A DNA stretch of 64,000 nucleotides from Trichomonas vaginalis G3 (lineage: Eukaryota; Parabasalia; Trichomonadida; Trichomonadidae), in the NCBI RefSeq assembly GCF_026262505.1, contig NC_067205.1, positions 27,544,556-27,608,555 on the forward strand. Direction: 5' to 3'. Shown piece after piece: positions 1-9,588 of the stretch (positions within the stretch are counted from its first letter, which is position 1; the number at the start of each line of letters is the position of its first letter). A program made the translations under genes and the position numbers. The notes beneath the pieces are model-generated. The model saw nothing but the letters and a program-made list of their open reading frames with translations, made no database searches and was not told where the DNA came from.

Positions 1-307
1 CTTTACAAAAGACAGCTTTACAAAAGACTGCTTTACAAAAGACAGCTTTACAAAAGACGTCTTGACAAAAGACAGCTTTACAAAAGACTGCTTTACAAAA
101 GCATTTTCTCACAAAATTGAATACTTTTGCTTTACAAAAGACGTCTTGACAAAAGATTGCTTTACAAAAGTCTGCTTTACAAAAGACGTCTTGACAAAAG
201 ATTGCTTTACAAAAGTCTGCTTTACAAAAGATTGCTTTACAAAAGATTGCTTTACAAAAGTCTGCTTTACAAAAGACAGCTTTACAAAAGATTGCTTTAC
301 AAAAGCC
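1..307. repeat. 15-bp tandem array, CTTTACAAAAGAC-type units
   Basis: About 19 units of a 15-bp repeat (core CTTTACAAAAG followed by AC, AT or TC and two variable bases; some units read CTTGACAAAAG). One longer irregular spacer lies near 86-125. Because 15 is a multiple of three, several frames stay open and give low-complexity FTKDC- or LYKRL-type peptides; I do not regard these as coding. The array ends directly at the ATG of the gene at 308. The core box TTTACA also recurs just before the genes at 743 and 11621, so the array may be a block of promoter or binding sites. It is cut by the window start. Confidence 0.9.
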
Positions 308-706
308 ATGACTGATCTTCATCCAATTTGTTTAATCGAACTTAATGAAGTAATTTCTGCATATCTCCTGCATGTATTTGGAAACGAGAGGATAAGACAA
401 CTCACCAAGGTTTCCAGACGCCAGATCCAAAGACTTGAATCAACTGCAGGAGTAATCCTAAGCTTTGAAGAAGGATTAACCAATAAGAAAGATGTCATTG
501 ACTCCAAGCGTGAAAGCCTTGCTGCTTTCTTACGCAAACACCCATGGGTCGATGTTGATCTCCAAACTCCTTACCAAGGACTCGTTGAAACCTTCACGAC
601 CTACAGACAGCTCCTTGACAGACCTGAGCAGAACCTTCTGGTCGAACGTGATGGCACATTAAGCCCTACAGACGAGTCAATCCAGAGAGAAGAAGCTCAA
701 GAGTAA
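308..706 (+). CDS. Small helical protein of element 1, unknown function (132 aa)
   Basis: I place the start at the ATG that follows the 15-bp repeat array, not at upstream TTG codons inside it. The protein is mostly predicted helix, with a basic stretch around KVSRRQIQRLES near residue 40 and an acidic, Gln/Glu-rich tail. No family recognised. The stop is TAA followed by AAA, matching the UAAA-type polyadenylation signal known in trichomonads. It sits 36 bp before the next gene on the same strand, and both have a TTTACA box upstream. Base use is richer in GC than in the structural genes of the element, as for the genes at 743, 2617 and 11621, which may form one expression class. Confidence 0.6.
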   Translation: MTDLHPICLIELNEVISAYLLHVFGNERIRQLTKVSRRQIQRLESTAGVILSFEEGLTNKKDVIDSKRESLAAFLRKHPWVDVDLQTPYQGLVETFTTYRQLLDRPEQNLLVERDGTLSPTDESIQREEAQE

Positions 707-742
707 AAATCTGACATTTATACTTTACATGACATTTTTTTC

Positions 743-1318
743 ATGAGTGTTCACGTTAAGATCAATGATGAAAACATGACTTCATGGGAAGATATCATTG
801 ATGACATAGAGAATGACCTTGATGAAAACATGATGGGAGCTCAAACGTCAGTTAAGGTCAAACTTGGTGAAGTTCAAGAAAAGATCTCCGAGATCAATGC
901 AAAAATATCTGCTCTTACAGAGGTTGACGTTTATTACAGAAGCTTGGAGAGAACTTTAAGCAAACTTGAACGTCAGAACCAAAGTCTCATAGTTGTGCTC
1001 CAGAAACTCAGTCTCATGCGTAAAGCATATAATGACTACCTACATGTAAGAGACTTACCTTCTTATTCTACTCCAGATCTCGACTTTTCCGATATAAGTC
1101 CAATCCTTATTGATACAACACTTACGATAGCAGGGATGCTTCCTACATATCCAGAATATGATAACTTACCTCAGCTCTTCGAGTATCTCAAGAAAAAGTT
1201 CATGATCTTATTATGCGAGACCATGAAAAGACGTCAAAATACCAGAACAGAACGAGAACAGAGCTTACTAATAGACTTATTATATAATACTAAAGAAATA
1301 AAGGAGTTTTTATTCTAA
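743..1318 (+). CDS. Coiled-coil protein of element 1 (191 aa)
   Basis: Starts at ATG 743 after the leader containing TTTACATGACATTTTTTTC. Residues about 30-95 have heptad-like spacing of Leu/Ile/Val with charged residues (VQEKISEINAKISALTEV, then RTLSKLERQNQSLIVVLQKL), so a coiled coil is likely. The C-terminal half is mixed helical. No enzyme motif and no family recognised. The 3' end overlaps the convergent gene at 1310 by 9 bp. A structural or DNA-organising role is possible, but this is a guess. Confidence 0.62.
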   Translation: MSVHVKINDENMTSWEDIIDDIENDLDENMMGAQTSVKVKLGEVQEKISEINAKISALTEVDVYYRSLERTLSKLERQNQSLIVVLQKLSLMRKAYNDYLHVRDLPSYSTPDLDFSDISPILIDTTLTIAGMLPTYPEYDNLPQLFEYLKKKFMILLCETMKRRQNTRTEREQSLLIDLLYNTKEIKEFLF

Positions 1319-1597
1319 CTTTGGTATTTTTGGGAAGAACTGATCTGGATCATATTTGTCAACCACAGGTTTTGGTATCAAAAGTCTCTCTGGTTCTTGG
1401 ACGGCTGGTACTGGAAATGGTTCCTTTGGTTTCCTAGCTTTTGGGAGATCTAAAAATTTTCTTGGTCTCTTTCTTTTGTGTAAGTGTTGTCCATTTTTAT
1501 CGACAACGAATGTGAGCTTTCCGTCGTCAAAGATGAATGTCGTCGCTTCTTCAGTTCCCTCATCAACTATTATCTTCTTGATCTTTCTCTTCTCCAT
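1310..1597 (-). CDS. Small basic/proline-rich protein of element 1 (95 aa)
   Basis: Reads from ATG 1597 (MEKRKIKKIIVDEG); an alternative ATG lies at 1615. The N-terminal third could form beta strands (TTFIFDDGKLTFVVD); the middle is strongly basic (HKRKRPRKFLDLPKARKPK), and the C-terminal third is Pro-rich with IPKPVVDKYDPDQFFP. Such a basic, partly disordered protein would suit DNA binding or a virion core, but I recognise no family. Its start lies inside the 3' end of the methyltransferase gene (1563-2405), so the two overlap in different frames and probably come from linked transcription. Confidence 0.55.
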   Translation of the reverse strand: MEKRKIKKIIVDEGTEEATTFIFDDGKLTFVVDKNGQHLHKRKRPRKFLDLPKARKPKEPFPVPAVQEPERLLIPKPVVDKYDPDQFFPKIPKLE

Positions 1598-2405
1598 TAA
1601 CAGAAAAAGTGACATATATTACTTCATTATTTTTCTGAGTGTTAGGATTAATTAAACCTCTATCTATAACATGCTTTCTCATAGGAAATTTCTCTCCATA
1701 TCTTTTTGTCAATATCTCTATAAGTTCTTCTGTATAAGATTTATCACTACTGAAGTAAATAGATGGATAATTAAGGACATCAAAGGTTTCTACAGTATCT
1801 TTAAGAGTCCATTCATCTCCATACTGTATAGAATAAGTATGGAAGTATGGAGGATCACATATAAAGAAAACATTGGGAAGATCTTTATACTCATTGAAGA
1901 GTATTCTCCAATCTTTATGAACAATAGTTAAACCTTCAAGATAGTCATCTATGTTTTCACCAAATAAGTTAGTATATCTGAGGTATAACACTTTCTTCAT
2001 TAATGTGTCAAGATCATAGTATTTGTATGCTCCAGAATAGAGAAGACGTGAACATAATGTATCCCAGTCTATGTATGGAGCTTTACTTATAACTTCTCTG
2101 ACGATCTCTTTCTGATCAGTAGGAATTTTCTCATCTGGCTTAACATTTATTCTCTCCTTAAGTTCCTTAAGTATTTCATTCGTGTCATGAATGTGTTTCA
2201 GTCTATCAACGTAGTTATCATAGTCGTTAGCTATGATCGTTGCTTTTGGGAACATAATATGCAACAGATGAGAGATATAGAGAGAACCACCAAATAGGTC
2301 AACGAAGACATAATCCCCTTTGATGTCTTTGAGTATGTCGATAAGATCTTTCCTGATCTTCGACTTATTACCTATGAAAGGTAAAGGAGGTTTGGTAAAA
2401 ATCAT
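1563..2405 (-). CDS. Dam-type DNA adenine-N6 methyltransferase (280 aa)
   Basis: Would transfer a methyl group from S-adenosylmethionine to adenine in DNA. The N-terminus has PPLPFIGNKSKIRKDL (residues 6-21), the F-x-G-x-K SAM-binding motif I of the Dam/D12 class. The catalytic motif IV is DPPYF at residues 184-188, within a VFFICDPPYFHTYS context. The length fits the family. The start at ATG 2405 is preceded by CATATAA, the same TATAAATG context seen for many genes here. Methyltransferases of this class are known in phages, large DNA viruses and some Polinton-like elements. A role in marking the element's own DNA or altering host chromatin is inference. The target sequence cannot be read from the protein. 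Confidence 0.88.
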   Translation of the reverse strand: MIFTKPPLPFIGNKSKIRKDLIDILKDIKGDYVFVDLFGGSLYISHLLHIMFPKATIIANDYDNYVDRLKHIHDTNEILKELKERINVKPDEKIPTDQKEIVREVISKAPYIDWDTLCSRLLYSGAYKYYDLDTLMKKVLYLRYTNLFGENIDDYLEGLTIVHKDWRILFNEYKDLPNVFFICDPPYFHTYSIQYGDEWTLKDTVETFDVLNYPSIYFSSDKSYTEELIEILTKRYGEKFPMRKHVIDRGLINPNTQKNNEVIYVTFSVNGEEKDQEDNS

Positions 2406-2429
2406 TTATATGGTAATAAAAATAAGTGT

Positions 2430-2600
2430 TTACTTGAGACAATAACCTCTGTTGAGTTTGTAGAACAAGATCAGAAGTACGATCAAGTTCAAAACAACAC
2501 AAATGGCTAGGATTGCGTTACCAACAATCTTTGTCTTTTCCCAGCAAGACTTCTTCTTTGGTTCATGTGCTGCTTCGACATCACTGTATGGCTCGGACAT
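2430..2600 (-). CDS. Small single-pass membrane protein of element 1 (56 aa)
   Basis: From ATG 2600 (MSEPYSDVEAAHEPKKKSCW) the protein has a short polar N-terminus, a Lys-rich patch, then one strong hydrophobic segment (IVGNAILAICVVLNLIVLLILFY, about residues 26-48) and a short basic tail. That is one membrane-spanning helix. An in-frame ATG at 2618 would add six residues. It diverges from the gene at 2617 with about 16 bp between the two start codons. Small membrane proteins are common in viruses with an internal membrane or a lysis step; the role here is unknown. Confidence 0.55.
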   Translation of the reverse strand: MSEPYSDVEAAHEPKKKSCWEKTKIVGNAILAICVVLNLIVLLILFYKLNRGYCLK

Positions 2601-2616
2601 TAACTTAAAAAGTGTC

Positions 2617-3009
2617 ATGACCACTTCATTTTTGATGAAGTCAACAGCTTATGTCCACTTCCTCCCACAAGCACTTGAGGGACAAGAGAAGGTCATCATT
2701 GACTACCTTCAAGCCACTGAGAAGCTCCAAAAGCTTCAAGATCTCCGCGAAGAGTTCAAGTCCCGCTTGAAACAGGAGAACTTACTGCAGGAGTACATGC
2801 TCATCCTTTATACACTCATTGATGGCTCCCATTTACCATCAGAGTACACTGCAGTTCTTGATGCACTCAAAGATCTTCGCGAACACCAGCCGATCGGTAA
2901 AGAAGCCTTCGAGCTCACCATTGAGCAAGCCATCTTCGCCAAGCACAATGCAAAGAAGCAGATGCTCGAAGCTCTTGACAAGATCAAAAAGTACGTCGAA
3001 AAGTACTAA
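2617..3009 (+). CDS. Helical protein of element 1 (130 aa)
   Basis: The ATG at 2617 (MTTSFLMKSTAYVHF) or at 2635 (MKSTAYVHF) is the likely start; the frame is open further upstream, but that part is antisense to the membrane-protein gene. The protein is nearly all helix with charged heptads (LQATEKLQKLQDLREEFKSR; KKQMLEALDKIKKYVEKY). No recognised family. The stop runs into TAAAAATAA. Codon use is GC-rich at third positions, like the genes at 308, 743 and 11621 and unlike the integrase and ATPase. Confidence 0.6.
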   Translation: MTTSFLMKSTAYVHFLPQALEGQEKVIIDYLQATEKLQKLQDLREEFKSRLKQENLLQEYMLILYTLIDGSHLPSEYTAVLDALKDLREHQPIGKEAFELTIEQAIFAKHNAKKQMLEALDKIKKYVEKY

Positions 3010-3037
3010 AAATAATTACTTGAGTAAACGATAAGTT

Positions 3038-3304
3038 TTATTCATTGTTTCTCTTTTCAAGATATTCTTTCATCTTGACGTTATATTTTCCTAACTCATA
3101 CAAGAACGTGTAGTATGAAACTTCAACCTCACGATGCTTTTCATACCATTTCATTATGAACATGGTAAGAATTGCTTCTTCGGGATTTGAGAAGGGATCT
3201 TCTTCACCAAATACGTTGTGATGAACTCTCATTGCTTTACCTACAGATATTGGTTCATCTTCCTCAGCAATTAGGTCAAAGAACCTTTGTAGTCTTTGGC
3301 TCAT
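3038..3304 (-). CDS. Small acidic helical protein of element 1 (88 aa)
   Basis: I take ATG 3304 (MSQRLQRFFDLIAEEDEP) as start; the frame extends 12 bases further to a GTG. The protein has an acidic loop (AEEDEPISVG), then amphipathic helices ending KMKEYLEKRNNE. No motif or family recognised. It converges with the gene ending at 3009, with 28 bp between the stops, and lies head-to-tail after the broken gene at 3324-3906. Confidence 0.5.
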   Translation of the reverse strand: MSQRLQRFFDLIAEEDEPISVGKAMRVHHNVFGEEDPFSNPEEAILTMFIMKWYEKHREVEVSYYTFLYELGKYNVKMKEYLEKRNNE

Positions 3305-3323
3305 TGGAAATGTCACTTTTCGG

Positions 3324-3906
3324 TTAAACGATCACATACTTAAGACATAAATTATACCTACTTATTAACTCAGTATATTGTGCATTATATGCATACTTAA
3401 ACTCTTGAGCAATATTGTTCTCATCAATGATTCTGATCTGAGCTATTTTTGAGAAAGGTGGTGGAATACCACAACATGTGATGTCTGGGTCCAGTAGGTC
3501 TATTTCACACTTGAACCCAGTCATTCTGTGAACAACTTCTTCCAAGTCTGGCTTAGGTAGTAAGAATCTGATCTTTGCTCACTAAGTTAGAAAAGAGCTC
3601 TTTGTCTTGGTCTAGAAGTATCTTCTGGTATATACTAAGTAAATACTCTTCTACACCAATCCTCGATGAAGTCTCCACAGATCTCGATGAGGTCAGGTTG
3701 GAAGTTAATGGACTTAAAGGAGGAGGATACATTGGTGCTTCTGAGTTCGTAGTTGTTTCCTCTTTTTTTATCTCTGTTGGAGCATCACTTACTGTACCAG
3801 ATGGATAGTTCTTTATCACAATGTTATTAGTTGTTCTTGAATCAACATTGCTTGTTGGTTCAATTGGAAGATTAGCTGCACCATAAAGAATTGACTTCGA
3901 TCTCAT
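3324..3906 (-). pseudogene. Element 1 copy of the PPPL/CCG protein family; broken
   Basis: The N-terminal part begins at ATG 3906 and is disordered, with a Pro-rich MYPPPLSPLTS stretch followed by helix; the C-terminal part has DPDITCCGIPPP and ends in a Tyr-rich helix. The intact 231-aa protein of element 2 (18769-19464) has the same order: a YPTYPPPLSS stretch, helices, then EVSCCG and a similar C-terminal helix. The two are therefore probably orthologous virion or accessory proteins. The gene in element 1 looks broken about once and is treated as a fossil copy. Function is unknown. Confidence 0.55.
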
Positions 3907-3941
3907 TTGTTATGAGTAAAAATTGTTTTATTCTCATATAA

Positions 3942-4295
3942 ATGACGAACATTAACCCAGAGAACAACACAGAATATACTGCAACAGGAGTTGTTTACAA
4001 TGATCTAGATCAGATCGTCCAACTCAAAGCCCCAAGAGGAAGGAATTTAATAAGACAACCTCCACCAAAGATATATGTTGATGATGGTAGTAATGGGTTC
4101 AACTTAGTGTATCATTACTCATATCCTCAATATGCAAAAATTGGGTCTACCCCAAACGTGACAAACCATTATATGAACCTTTATGATGAAGCAAGGTTTC
4201 ATGCACCAACGAAGAAAGAACCTGATGCATCAAGATTACATGAATTCGCAGACCATGATGGTTATAGCGATTACTCAATGCCTGTAAGACTTTAA
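3942..4295 (+). CDS. Unknown small protein of element 1 (117 aa)
   Basis: Starts at ATG 3942 in a CATATAAATG context, 35 bp from the divergent ATG at 3906. The protein is polar, with Asn/Tyr/His-rich stretches (NLVYHYSYPQYAKIG, HYMNLYDEARFHAP) and a Pro-rich basic segment RNLIRQPPPKIYVDDG. No membrane segment and no recognised family. It is followed after 13 bp by the integrase gene on the same strand, so they may be co-expressed. Confidence 0.55.
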   Translation: MTNINPENNTEYTATGVVYNDLDQIVQLKAPRGRNLIRQPPPKIYVDDGSNGFNLVYHYSYPQYAKIGSTPNVTNHYMNLYDEARFHAPTKKEPDASRLHEFADHDGYSDYSMPVRL

Positions 4296-4308
4296 CGTTA
4301 ATAAAAAA

Positions 4309-5376
4309 ATGACTGTTGGTAAACAAGAAAAAACTTTAATACAAGAGGATTTGATGCTACCAATATATTCAACTGATATGGGAGCTTATCAATTCGATAC
4401 ATTTGAGAATCCTGGTGGAACACCACCATATTTTCTTTTGTTCATCAATGTAAACAGTAGAAAAGGTTATGCGTTCCCAATGAGTGAAAAGAACTCAAAC
4501 AATGTTCTAAGTGCAATGCAGAAGTTCATTTCACAAGCTACAGGTGAAATGAAGCCTACAATACTTACTAGTGATGAAGACCCAGCTTATACGACACAAA
4601 ATGTTCGAGATCTGTTGGTCAGTCATAACATTGAGCACATGACGACACAGAAATACAATCATAACATACTAGGTATTATTAATAGGTTCTGTAGAACTAT
4701 TAGAACTATGTTACATATGAAGTTAAACCTCAAAGAAGGTGATAAAACACCACCTTTCACTGCAGATACAATGAGACAAATTATTAATGACTACAACACT
4801 GAATATCATTCAAGCACACAACAAAAGCCTGATGATTTCACAGAAAAGGATAATGAGGAATATATAAAGAAGCAAAGATTGAAAGAAGAGTATGTCAGAA
4901 AAAATAACCTTTATAACTTAAGACCTGGTCAAAAAGTTCAAGTCATAGTTGAACCAAGAACATGGGGTAAAGGTAACCAACAAAGAAGACATCTTGATCC
5001 TTCTTATTATACAGTTGATTCAGTTGATACAAGTGCATACTTGTTAAGAGCAAAAGATGGAAGTGTTGCAAGATATCCACGTTATCAGATATGGACAAAA
5101 ATAGAGCATGGATTAAAGCAAGGAGAAACTTTAGATCAAGGAAGACACGGTGCTGTTAAAAGTATTGATGGTCATGAACTTGTCGGTAATGATGTAAAGT
5201 ATGATGTTACGTTTGAGAACGAAAATACAGGAAAAGTGACAGGTAGAGGTATGCGTGAAGGTAATCCAAACAGGTTGTCACAAATGGAAGTACAGTATTG
5301 GAGGAAAAATATTAATGAAGGTCATGTTAAAGATATGCCTAGTTTTCTTGAGAAGTATCGTGGGTTTCGAGTTTAG
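4309..5376 (+). CDS. Retroviral-type (rve) integrase of element 1 (355 aa)
   Basis: The catalytic RNase-H-like core covers residues about 15-180: MGAYQFDTFEN, a FLLFINVNSRKGYAFPM strand pair, LTSDEDPAYTTQ, then HNILGIINRFCRTIRTML and YNTEYHSSTQQKPDDF. This is the layout of Polinton/retroelement integrases, which insert linear DNA ends and give 6-bp target duplications in Polintons. The C-terminal third adds an SH3-like segment (RPGQKVQVIVEPRTWG) and a second domain ending MEVQYWRKNI that could be chromodomain-like. The ATG at 4309 follows an A-run. The 3' end overlaps the convergent gene at 5339 by 38 bp. The frame is open throughout. Confidence 0.85.
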   Translation: MTVGKQEKTLIQEDLMLPIYSTDMGAYQFDTFENPGGTPPYFLLFINVNSRKGYAFPMSEKNSNNVLSAMQKFISQATGEMKPTILTSDEDPAYTTQNVRDLLVSHNIEHMTTQKYNHNILGIINRFCRTIRTMLHMKLNLKEGDKTPPFTADTMRQIINDYNTEYHSSTQQKPDDFTEKDNEEYIKKQRLKEEYVRKNNLYNLRPGQKVQVIVEPRTWGKGNQQRRHLDPSYYTVDSVDTSAYLLRAKDGSVARYPRYQIWTKIEHGLKQGETLDQGRHGAVKSIDGHELVGNDVKYDVTFENENTGKVTGRGMREGNPNRLSQMEVQYWRKNINEGHVKDMPSFLEKYRGFRV

Positions 5377-5575
5377 CTTGTAAGTCCTTTATTTTTGTTT
5401 CATACAATGAGATCTTCCTTCTGATCTGTTCATCATTGAGAGGTTGCTTGACTTTACGGAACTGTACACGTCCGTCTTTCATTGTATGTACATAATATCC
5501 ATCAGGAACCTTACCATCTTTTATATATTCAGTTAACCACTTTTGTTTAGTTGATGCTTTAATGACTTGACTCAT
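5339..5575 (-). CDS. Small charged protein of element 1 (78 aa)
   Basis: Begins at ATG 5575, whose ATGA overlaps the stop of the preceding 1192-aa gene, a typical translational-coupling geometry. The N-terminal half is [20 protein letters not shown] with basic residues; the C-terminal half is a predicted coiled coil ([20 protein letters not shown]). The 3' end lies antisense to the last 38 bases of the integrase gene. No family recognised. Confidence 0.55.
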   Translation of the reverse strand: MSQVIKASTKQKWLTEYIKDGKVPDGYYVHTMKDGRVQFRKVKQPLNDEQIRRKISLYETKIKDLQAKLETHDTSQEN

Positions 5576-8500
5576 TTCTTACTGGATAAATTTTTATGTT
5601 TTTTATCTTTTGACGATTTTTTCTTATCCTTATCTTTCTTCTTGTCCTTGTCCTTCTTTGATTTATCCTTCTTCTTGTCCTTGTCCTTCTTGGACTTCTC
5701 TGCTGCAGGTGGTGTTGGATTCTGTTTGACTTTAGCACTTGGGTCAGGACCTTGTCTTTGAGACTTAGATATAGATTGTTTAGGAGCTGCTGCTTGTTTA
5801 GTTGCTTCAGCTTGTTGTTTAGCTAATTCAGCAGCTTGTTTATCATTCTCTTCTATTTCCTTTGCACCAGTTGCGACTTCATTCTTGAACTTTTGGAGAT
5901 TCTCAGCAGCATCCATTACCTTATTCGCTCCTTTAAACAATCCATAAAATTTCTGCCATGGTGATACTGAAGGTATATTTCCACCAATTGCTGGAGGAAC
6001 TGATGCTTCAGGAGTTGGAGATGGTGTTTTGTCTGAATTGAGATGCTTTTCTGCTTCAAGAACTTGTGTAGTATTTTTCTCCAGGTATGCTTTTGCAACC
6101 TCCTTAACTTCTGGACGTTCATTATTTACATCCTGTCTTGGTGTTGATGTTTCAGTAGCGTTTTCCTGAGTTACATTAACAACAGGTTGCTCAACTGCTG
6201 AAACATTAGCTGCTTCAGTAATGTTATGAGTAGTTGAAACATTTCCTGATATACCTTCTCCTGTTGGAACTCTTGGAGCAATTGTTGTGATGTTCGCCAT
6301 TGCAGGAGTTGGAGTAGGAGTGTCATCAATCTTTCTGTCAGCTTTCGTCGTTTGCGTTGTAGTATTTGTTGTTTCATTACCATATTTTGATCTTAGTCTG
6401 GTAAGCTCTAACTTCATATGTTCTTCAGGATATGCATACTTATTATATTCACCCTTAATATTCTTTTTCCATTCATCGTATTTATCTTCTGCTGATTTCT
6501 TAATTGATGCTAGTCCGTTTACAGCCAATTCATCAGTACCGTTATCAGTAGTCTGGTTATATAAAAGATTAGCAGCTGATCTAATTGTGTAATCCGTAAG
6601 ATTACCAAAACGCTCTATTGTACCTAATGTTGTGTTCTTCAGTTCCTTTCCAATTCCTTGTGCAGCATCTTTGACTAAATCAGCACCCCATGCACCAAAT
6701 TGTCTCACAGGAGCCGCTATTGATGGTGAAGGAGATGGAGATGGCGATGGAGTTGGTGATGGTGAAGGAGATGGAGATGGTGAAGGAGATGGAGTTGGCG
6801 ATGGTGTTGCTGCTTTCGCCTTTCTATCAGCTTCTTCCTTAGCCTTTCTATCTGCTTCTTCTTTCGCCTTTCTATCTGCTTCTTCCTTAGCCTTACGAGC
6901 TTTTTCTTTCTTCTTAAGTTCCTCTAGTTCTTTACGTTCAGCTTCTTCTTTCGCCTTTCGTTCAGCTTCTTCCTTAGCCTTACGAGCTTTTTCTTTCTTC
7001 TTAAGCTCCTCTAGTTCTTTACGTTCAGCTTCTTCTTTCGCCTTTCGTTCAGCTTCTTCCTTAGCCTTACGAGCTTTTTCTTTCTTCTTAAGCTCCTCTA
7101 GTTCTTTACGTTCAGCTTCTTCTTTCGCCTTTCGTTCAGCTTCTTCCTTAGCCTTACGAGCTTTTTCTTTCTTCTTAAGCTCCTCTAGTTCTTTACGTTC
7201 AGCTTCTTCTTTCGCCTTTCGTTCAGCTTCTTCCTTAGCCTTACGAGCTTTTTCTTCATAATATTTTGTATACTTATCATCAGCCCAATTACCAAGTGAT
7301 TTGGCACCTGTTAGTATTCCATTTGCGGTTGATGTTGCTGTTCTTCCGAGCCATCCCCCTACCGCTGAAGCACCATTGCCAATAGCACTACCAGCATTTA
7401 AAATTCCACGACCAATCCATATCCCTGGTTTTGCCTTTGTATTAAGAGTAAGAAATTCTTCCTTCCTATCTTCAGGTGTAGGATTTGTAACAGTTCTTAC
7501 AGTATCAACAACAGTGTCAACACTGGTTCCAATAGCACTACCAACAGCTGTTGCACCAGTTAGAATACCATGGGTAACTAAATCAGTAGCTCTTGAGACA
7601 ACATTATCACTCGAGGCTTTCTCTGCTGGATAGTTTGATCCTTTGTAAGTTCCTGGACCACCTCTATTTGAAGCTTCTCCTTCAACTATTTTCTTCTCTT
7701 CTTGTGCTTGTTCTCTGGCAACACTCAATGCACGTTCTTGTCTTTGAATGTTGTCTTTCTTTAACATGTAACCACCAAGTGTCTGTGGTGGTGTGTTTTT
7801 ATCTAGTGCAGCATCAATTGCAGCCTTTTCTTTTCGCTTTTCTTCGTCTAACCAATTTTGAATAGATTCTGCATCAGTTGGTTCAGCTGGAGTTGGAGAC
7901 GGTGTTGGAGCTTTAGTTGGTGTTGGAGACGGTGTCGGAGCTTTAGTCGGAGTTGGAGATGGAGTAGGTGCTTTTGTAGGTGTCGGTGATGGAGTTGGAG
8001 ATGGAGTTGGAGGTACTGTTGGTTCTGGAGTTGGTTCAACAGTCGGTGAAGGTGTTGGCGCCTTTGTGATTCTTGGAGTTGGCTCTGGTGTTCTAATAGG
8101 GGAAGCAGTTGGTGTATTAGCTCTTTTAAGAACCTGTGATCTTTCCGCTTGATTTGAATCAGATACTGGGTTAGTTGTACTAGGATGTGATACAGGAGTT
8201 ATTTTTGGTGTAGGTGTTGGTTTATTTAATGTTATACCATGACTACTCGACATTGGTGGAGGACCTGCGTGAGCAGTTGGTGTCAGAGTTGGCGTTGGAG
8301 CTACTGTTGGTTCAGGAGTGGGAGTTGGTGTTGGAGCTACTGTAGGAGTAGGTGTAGGAGTTGGTGTTGGAGTCGACATTTGTTTTAACCTCTCATTATA
8401 CCAATTCTCCAAATAATAAGCCTCACCCATTAAGTTACTCTGTCTTTGTTTTATAGAAAATTCACCTAACAGTAATTCATCATGAATCATTTTCTGCAGC

Positions 8501-9150
8501 TTTGTCGTGTTTTCTACTTCCTTTATTAGAACGCTCGATGTATTCGCCAATCCTCTATATTCCTTAATCATCTTATCTAGTTTGTTCATATTTGGTACTT
8601 CCTTTTTCTTCTCAGCGTTAATCTCATTAGATCGTTTCTCCAATTCTTCAACTACTTTGTAAAGCTTATTTATCTTGACATGTGATTCCTTTACTTCTCC
8701 AGTCCTTGGATCCTTAGGTTCCTTGTATTTAGCTAATTTCGTCTCTATATATCTTCGTTTAGCGTCATATCCAGGATCACTGGTTCGTAAAGGATGCGAA
8801 GGTGGACGAAAATAAGGTATGTAGAAATCTGGATCATCATTAATAGAAGAACGTGCTTTAAAGTTACGAACCGCGTCTGTAAAAGGGTCTCTACCACGTG
8901 CTGTATATGTTGATGTAATCAAAAAGCCTTCTCTTCTCATTGGGAAATTAATACGACCTTTTTGAACATATTCTTTCTCAAAGTATTGCCTAGCATTGTA
9001 ATCAAAAGCAAGATCATTATATATATCGCGCAAAAAATCAAATGTATGCTGCTTGAACTTTTGATCGCTAATTATGGTACGAATTATCGGACGTTCATTC
9101 TCCCATTTCTTAACTCGTTCATCAATGAGTTTCCTCTCTTGTTCACTCAT
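5572..9150 (-). CDS. Giant repetitive virion-type protein of element 1 (1192 aa)
   Basis: Starts at ATG 9150 in a TTTAAATG context. Residues 1-260 form a unique, mostly helical domain ([20 protein letters not shown]). Then come a Pro/Thr-rich linker of PTPTPTP and SPTPTKAP repeats (about 262-450), a Gly/Ala-rich zone ([37 protein letters not shown]) that may contact membrane, and about four near-identical copies of a 29-residue charged helix (core [20 protein letters not shown]). After a Ser-Pro run and an Asn/Thr-rich section with many N-x-T sites, the tail is Lys/Asp-rich ([16 protein letters not shown]). The architecture suggests a fibre, tether or membrane-associated structural protein. 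No catalytic motif is visible. The antisense open frames in the repeats are by-products of their composition. Confidence 0.75.
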   Translation of the reverse strand: MSEQERKLIDERVKKWENERPIIRTIISDQKFKQHTFDFLRDIYNDLAFDYNARQYFEKEYVQKGRINFPMRREGFLITSTYTARGRDPFTDAVRNFKARSSINDDPDFYIPYFRPPSHPLRTSDPGYDAKRRYIETKLAKYKEPKDPRTGEVKESHVKINKLYKVVEELEKRSNEINAEKKKEVPNMNKLDKMIKEYRGLANTSSVLIKEVENTTKLQKMIHDELLLGEFSIKQRQSNLMGEAYYLENWYNERLKQMSTPTPTPTPTPTVAPTPTPTPEPTVAPTPTLTPTAHAGPPPMSSSHGITLNKPTPTPKITPVSHPSTTNPVSDSNQAERSQVLKRANTPTASPIRTPEPTPRITKAPTPSPTVEPTPEPTVPPTPSPTPSPTPTKAPTPSPTPTKAPTPSPTPTKAPTPSPTPAEPTDAESIQNWLDEEKRKEKAAIDAALDKNTPPQTLGGYMLKKDNIQRQERALSVAREQAQEEKKIVEGEASNRGGPGTYKGSNYPAEKASSDNVVSRATDLVTHGILTGATAVGSAIGTSVDTVVDTVRTVTNPTPEDRKEEFLTLNTKAKPGIWIGRGILNAGSAIGNGASAVGGWLGRTATSTANGILTGAKSLGNWADDKYTKYYEEKARKAKEEAERKAKEEAERKELEELKKKEKARKAKEEAERKAKEEAERKELEELKKKEKARKAKEEAERKAKEEAERKELEELKKKEKARKAKEEAERKAKEEAERKELEELKKKEKARKAKEEADRKAKEEADRKAKEEADRKAKAATPSPTPSPSPSPSPSPSPTPSPSPSPSPSIAAPVRQFGAWGADLVKDAAQGIGKELKNTTLGTIERFGNLTDYTIRSAANLLYNQTTDNGTDELAVNGLASIKKSAEDKYDEWKKNIKGEYNKYAYPEEHMKLELTRLRSKYGNETTNTTTQTTKADRKIDDTPTPTPAMANITTIAPRVPTGEGISGNVSTTHNITEAANVSAVEQPVVNVTQENATETSTPRQDVNNERPEVKEVAKAYLEKNTTQVLEAEKHLNSDKTPSPTPEASVPPAIGGNIPSVSPWQKFYGLFKGANKVMDAAENLQKFKNEVATGAKEIEENDKQAAELAKQQAEATKQAAAPKQSISKSQRQGPDPSAKVKQNPTPPAAEKSKKDKDKKKDKSKKDKDKKKDKDKKKSSKDKKHKNLSSKK

Positions 9151-9170
9151 TTAAACCTCATAAAAATATA

Positions 9171-9578
9171 TTATCTGCGTATAGTGCCACTAATAGCATT
9201 AATCCATGGCATGTCTGATAGTACACGTACTGACTGAACTAATGGCTTATGATTGTTCCAAATAGCTCCTCCAATGTATGCGTTATACTTATTGTTGTCA
9301 ATAGTTTGTTGAGGTTGAACTATAGGTGTTTCAACAGGCTTGTCTCTACTGAAGTCACCACCAAGAGCTTTATTGAATGCTTTAAGATTCTTCGTTAATG
9401 CATTATCTTCACCTAATGTAGTTTTTGCAATTCTTTCACCAAGACTACCGATAACACCACCGACTTGACCAACTTGAGGGAAAAGTTTGTTAGCAATGTT
9501 AAATCCAGCACCTATTACAAGACCAGGATTTTTTTTCACCATACCCCATCCAGCTTTAACATAATCGCCAAAACCCAT
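9171..9578 (-). CDS. Small Gly-rich, membrane-active-type protein of element 1 (135 aa)
   Basis: From ATG 9578 in an AATAAATG context. The N-terminus MGFGDYVKAGWGMVKKNPGL is followed by a Gly/Val/Ile-rich amphipathic segment (VIGAGFNIANKLFPQVGQVG) and a polar C-terminal half. It resembles in style, not clearly in sequence, the pVI-like minor capsid proteins of adenoviruses and Polintons, which break membranes on entry. It lies 20 bp before the 1192-aa gene and 10 bp after the ATPase gene, the usual neighbourhood for minor capsid proteins. This role is an inference. Confidence 0.5.
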   Translation of the reverse strand: MGFGDYVKAGWGMVKKNPGLVIGAGFNIANKLFPQVGQVGGVIGSLGERIAKTTLGEDNALTKNLKAFNKALGGDFSRDKPVETPIVQPQQTIDNNKYNAYIGGAIWNNHKPLVQSVRVLSDMPWINAISGTIRR

Positions 9579-9588
9579 TTATTTCTTC

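Noticed and set aside
62-315. Low-complexity open frames (FTKDC, LYKRL, FVKQS types) across the 15-bp array in several frames of both strands
   Set aside because: They arise because the repeat length is a multiple of three; the real gene most likely begins at ATG 308.
6632-7261. Plus-strand open frame rich in Ser/Ala/Phe opposite the charged repeats of the 1192-aa gene
   Set aside because: It is the antisense of near-identical repeats, has no independent start context and no motif.
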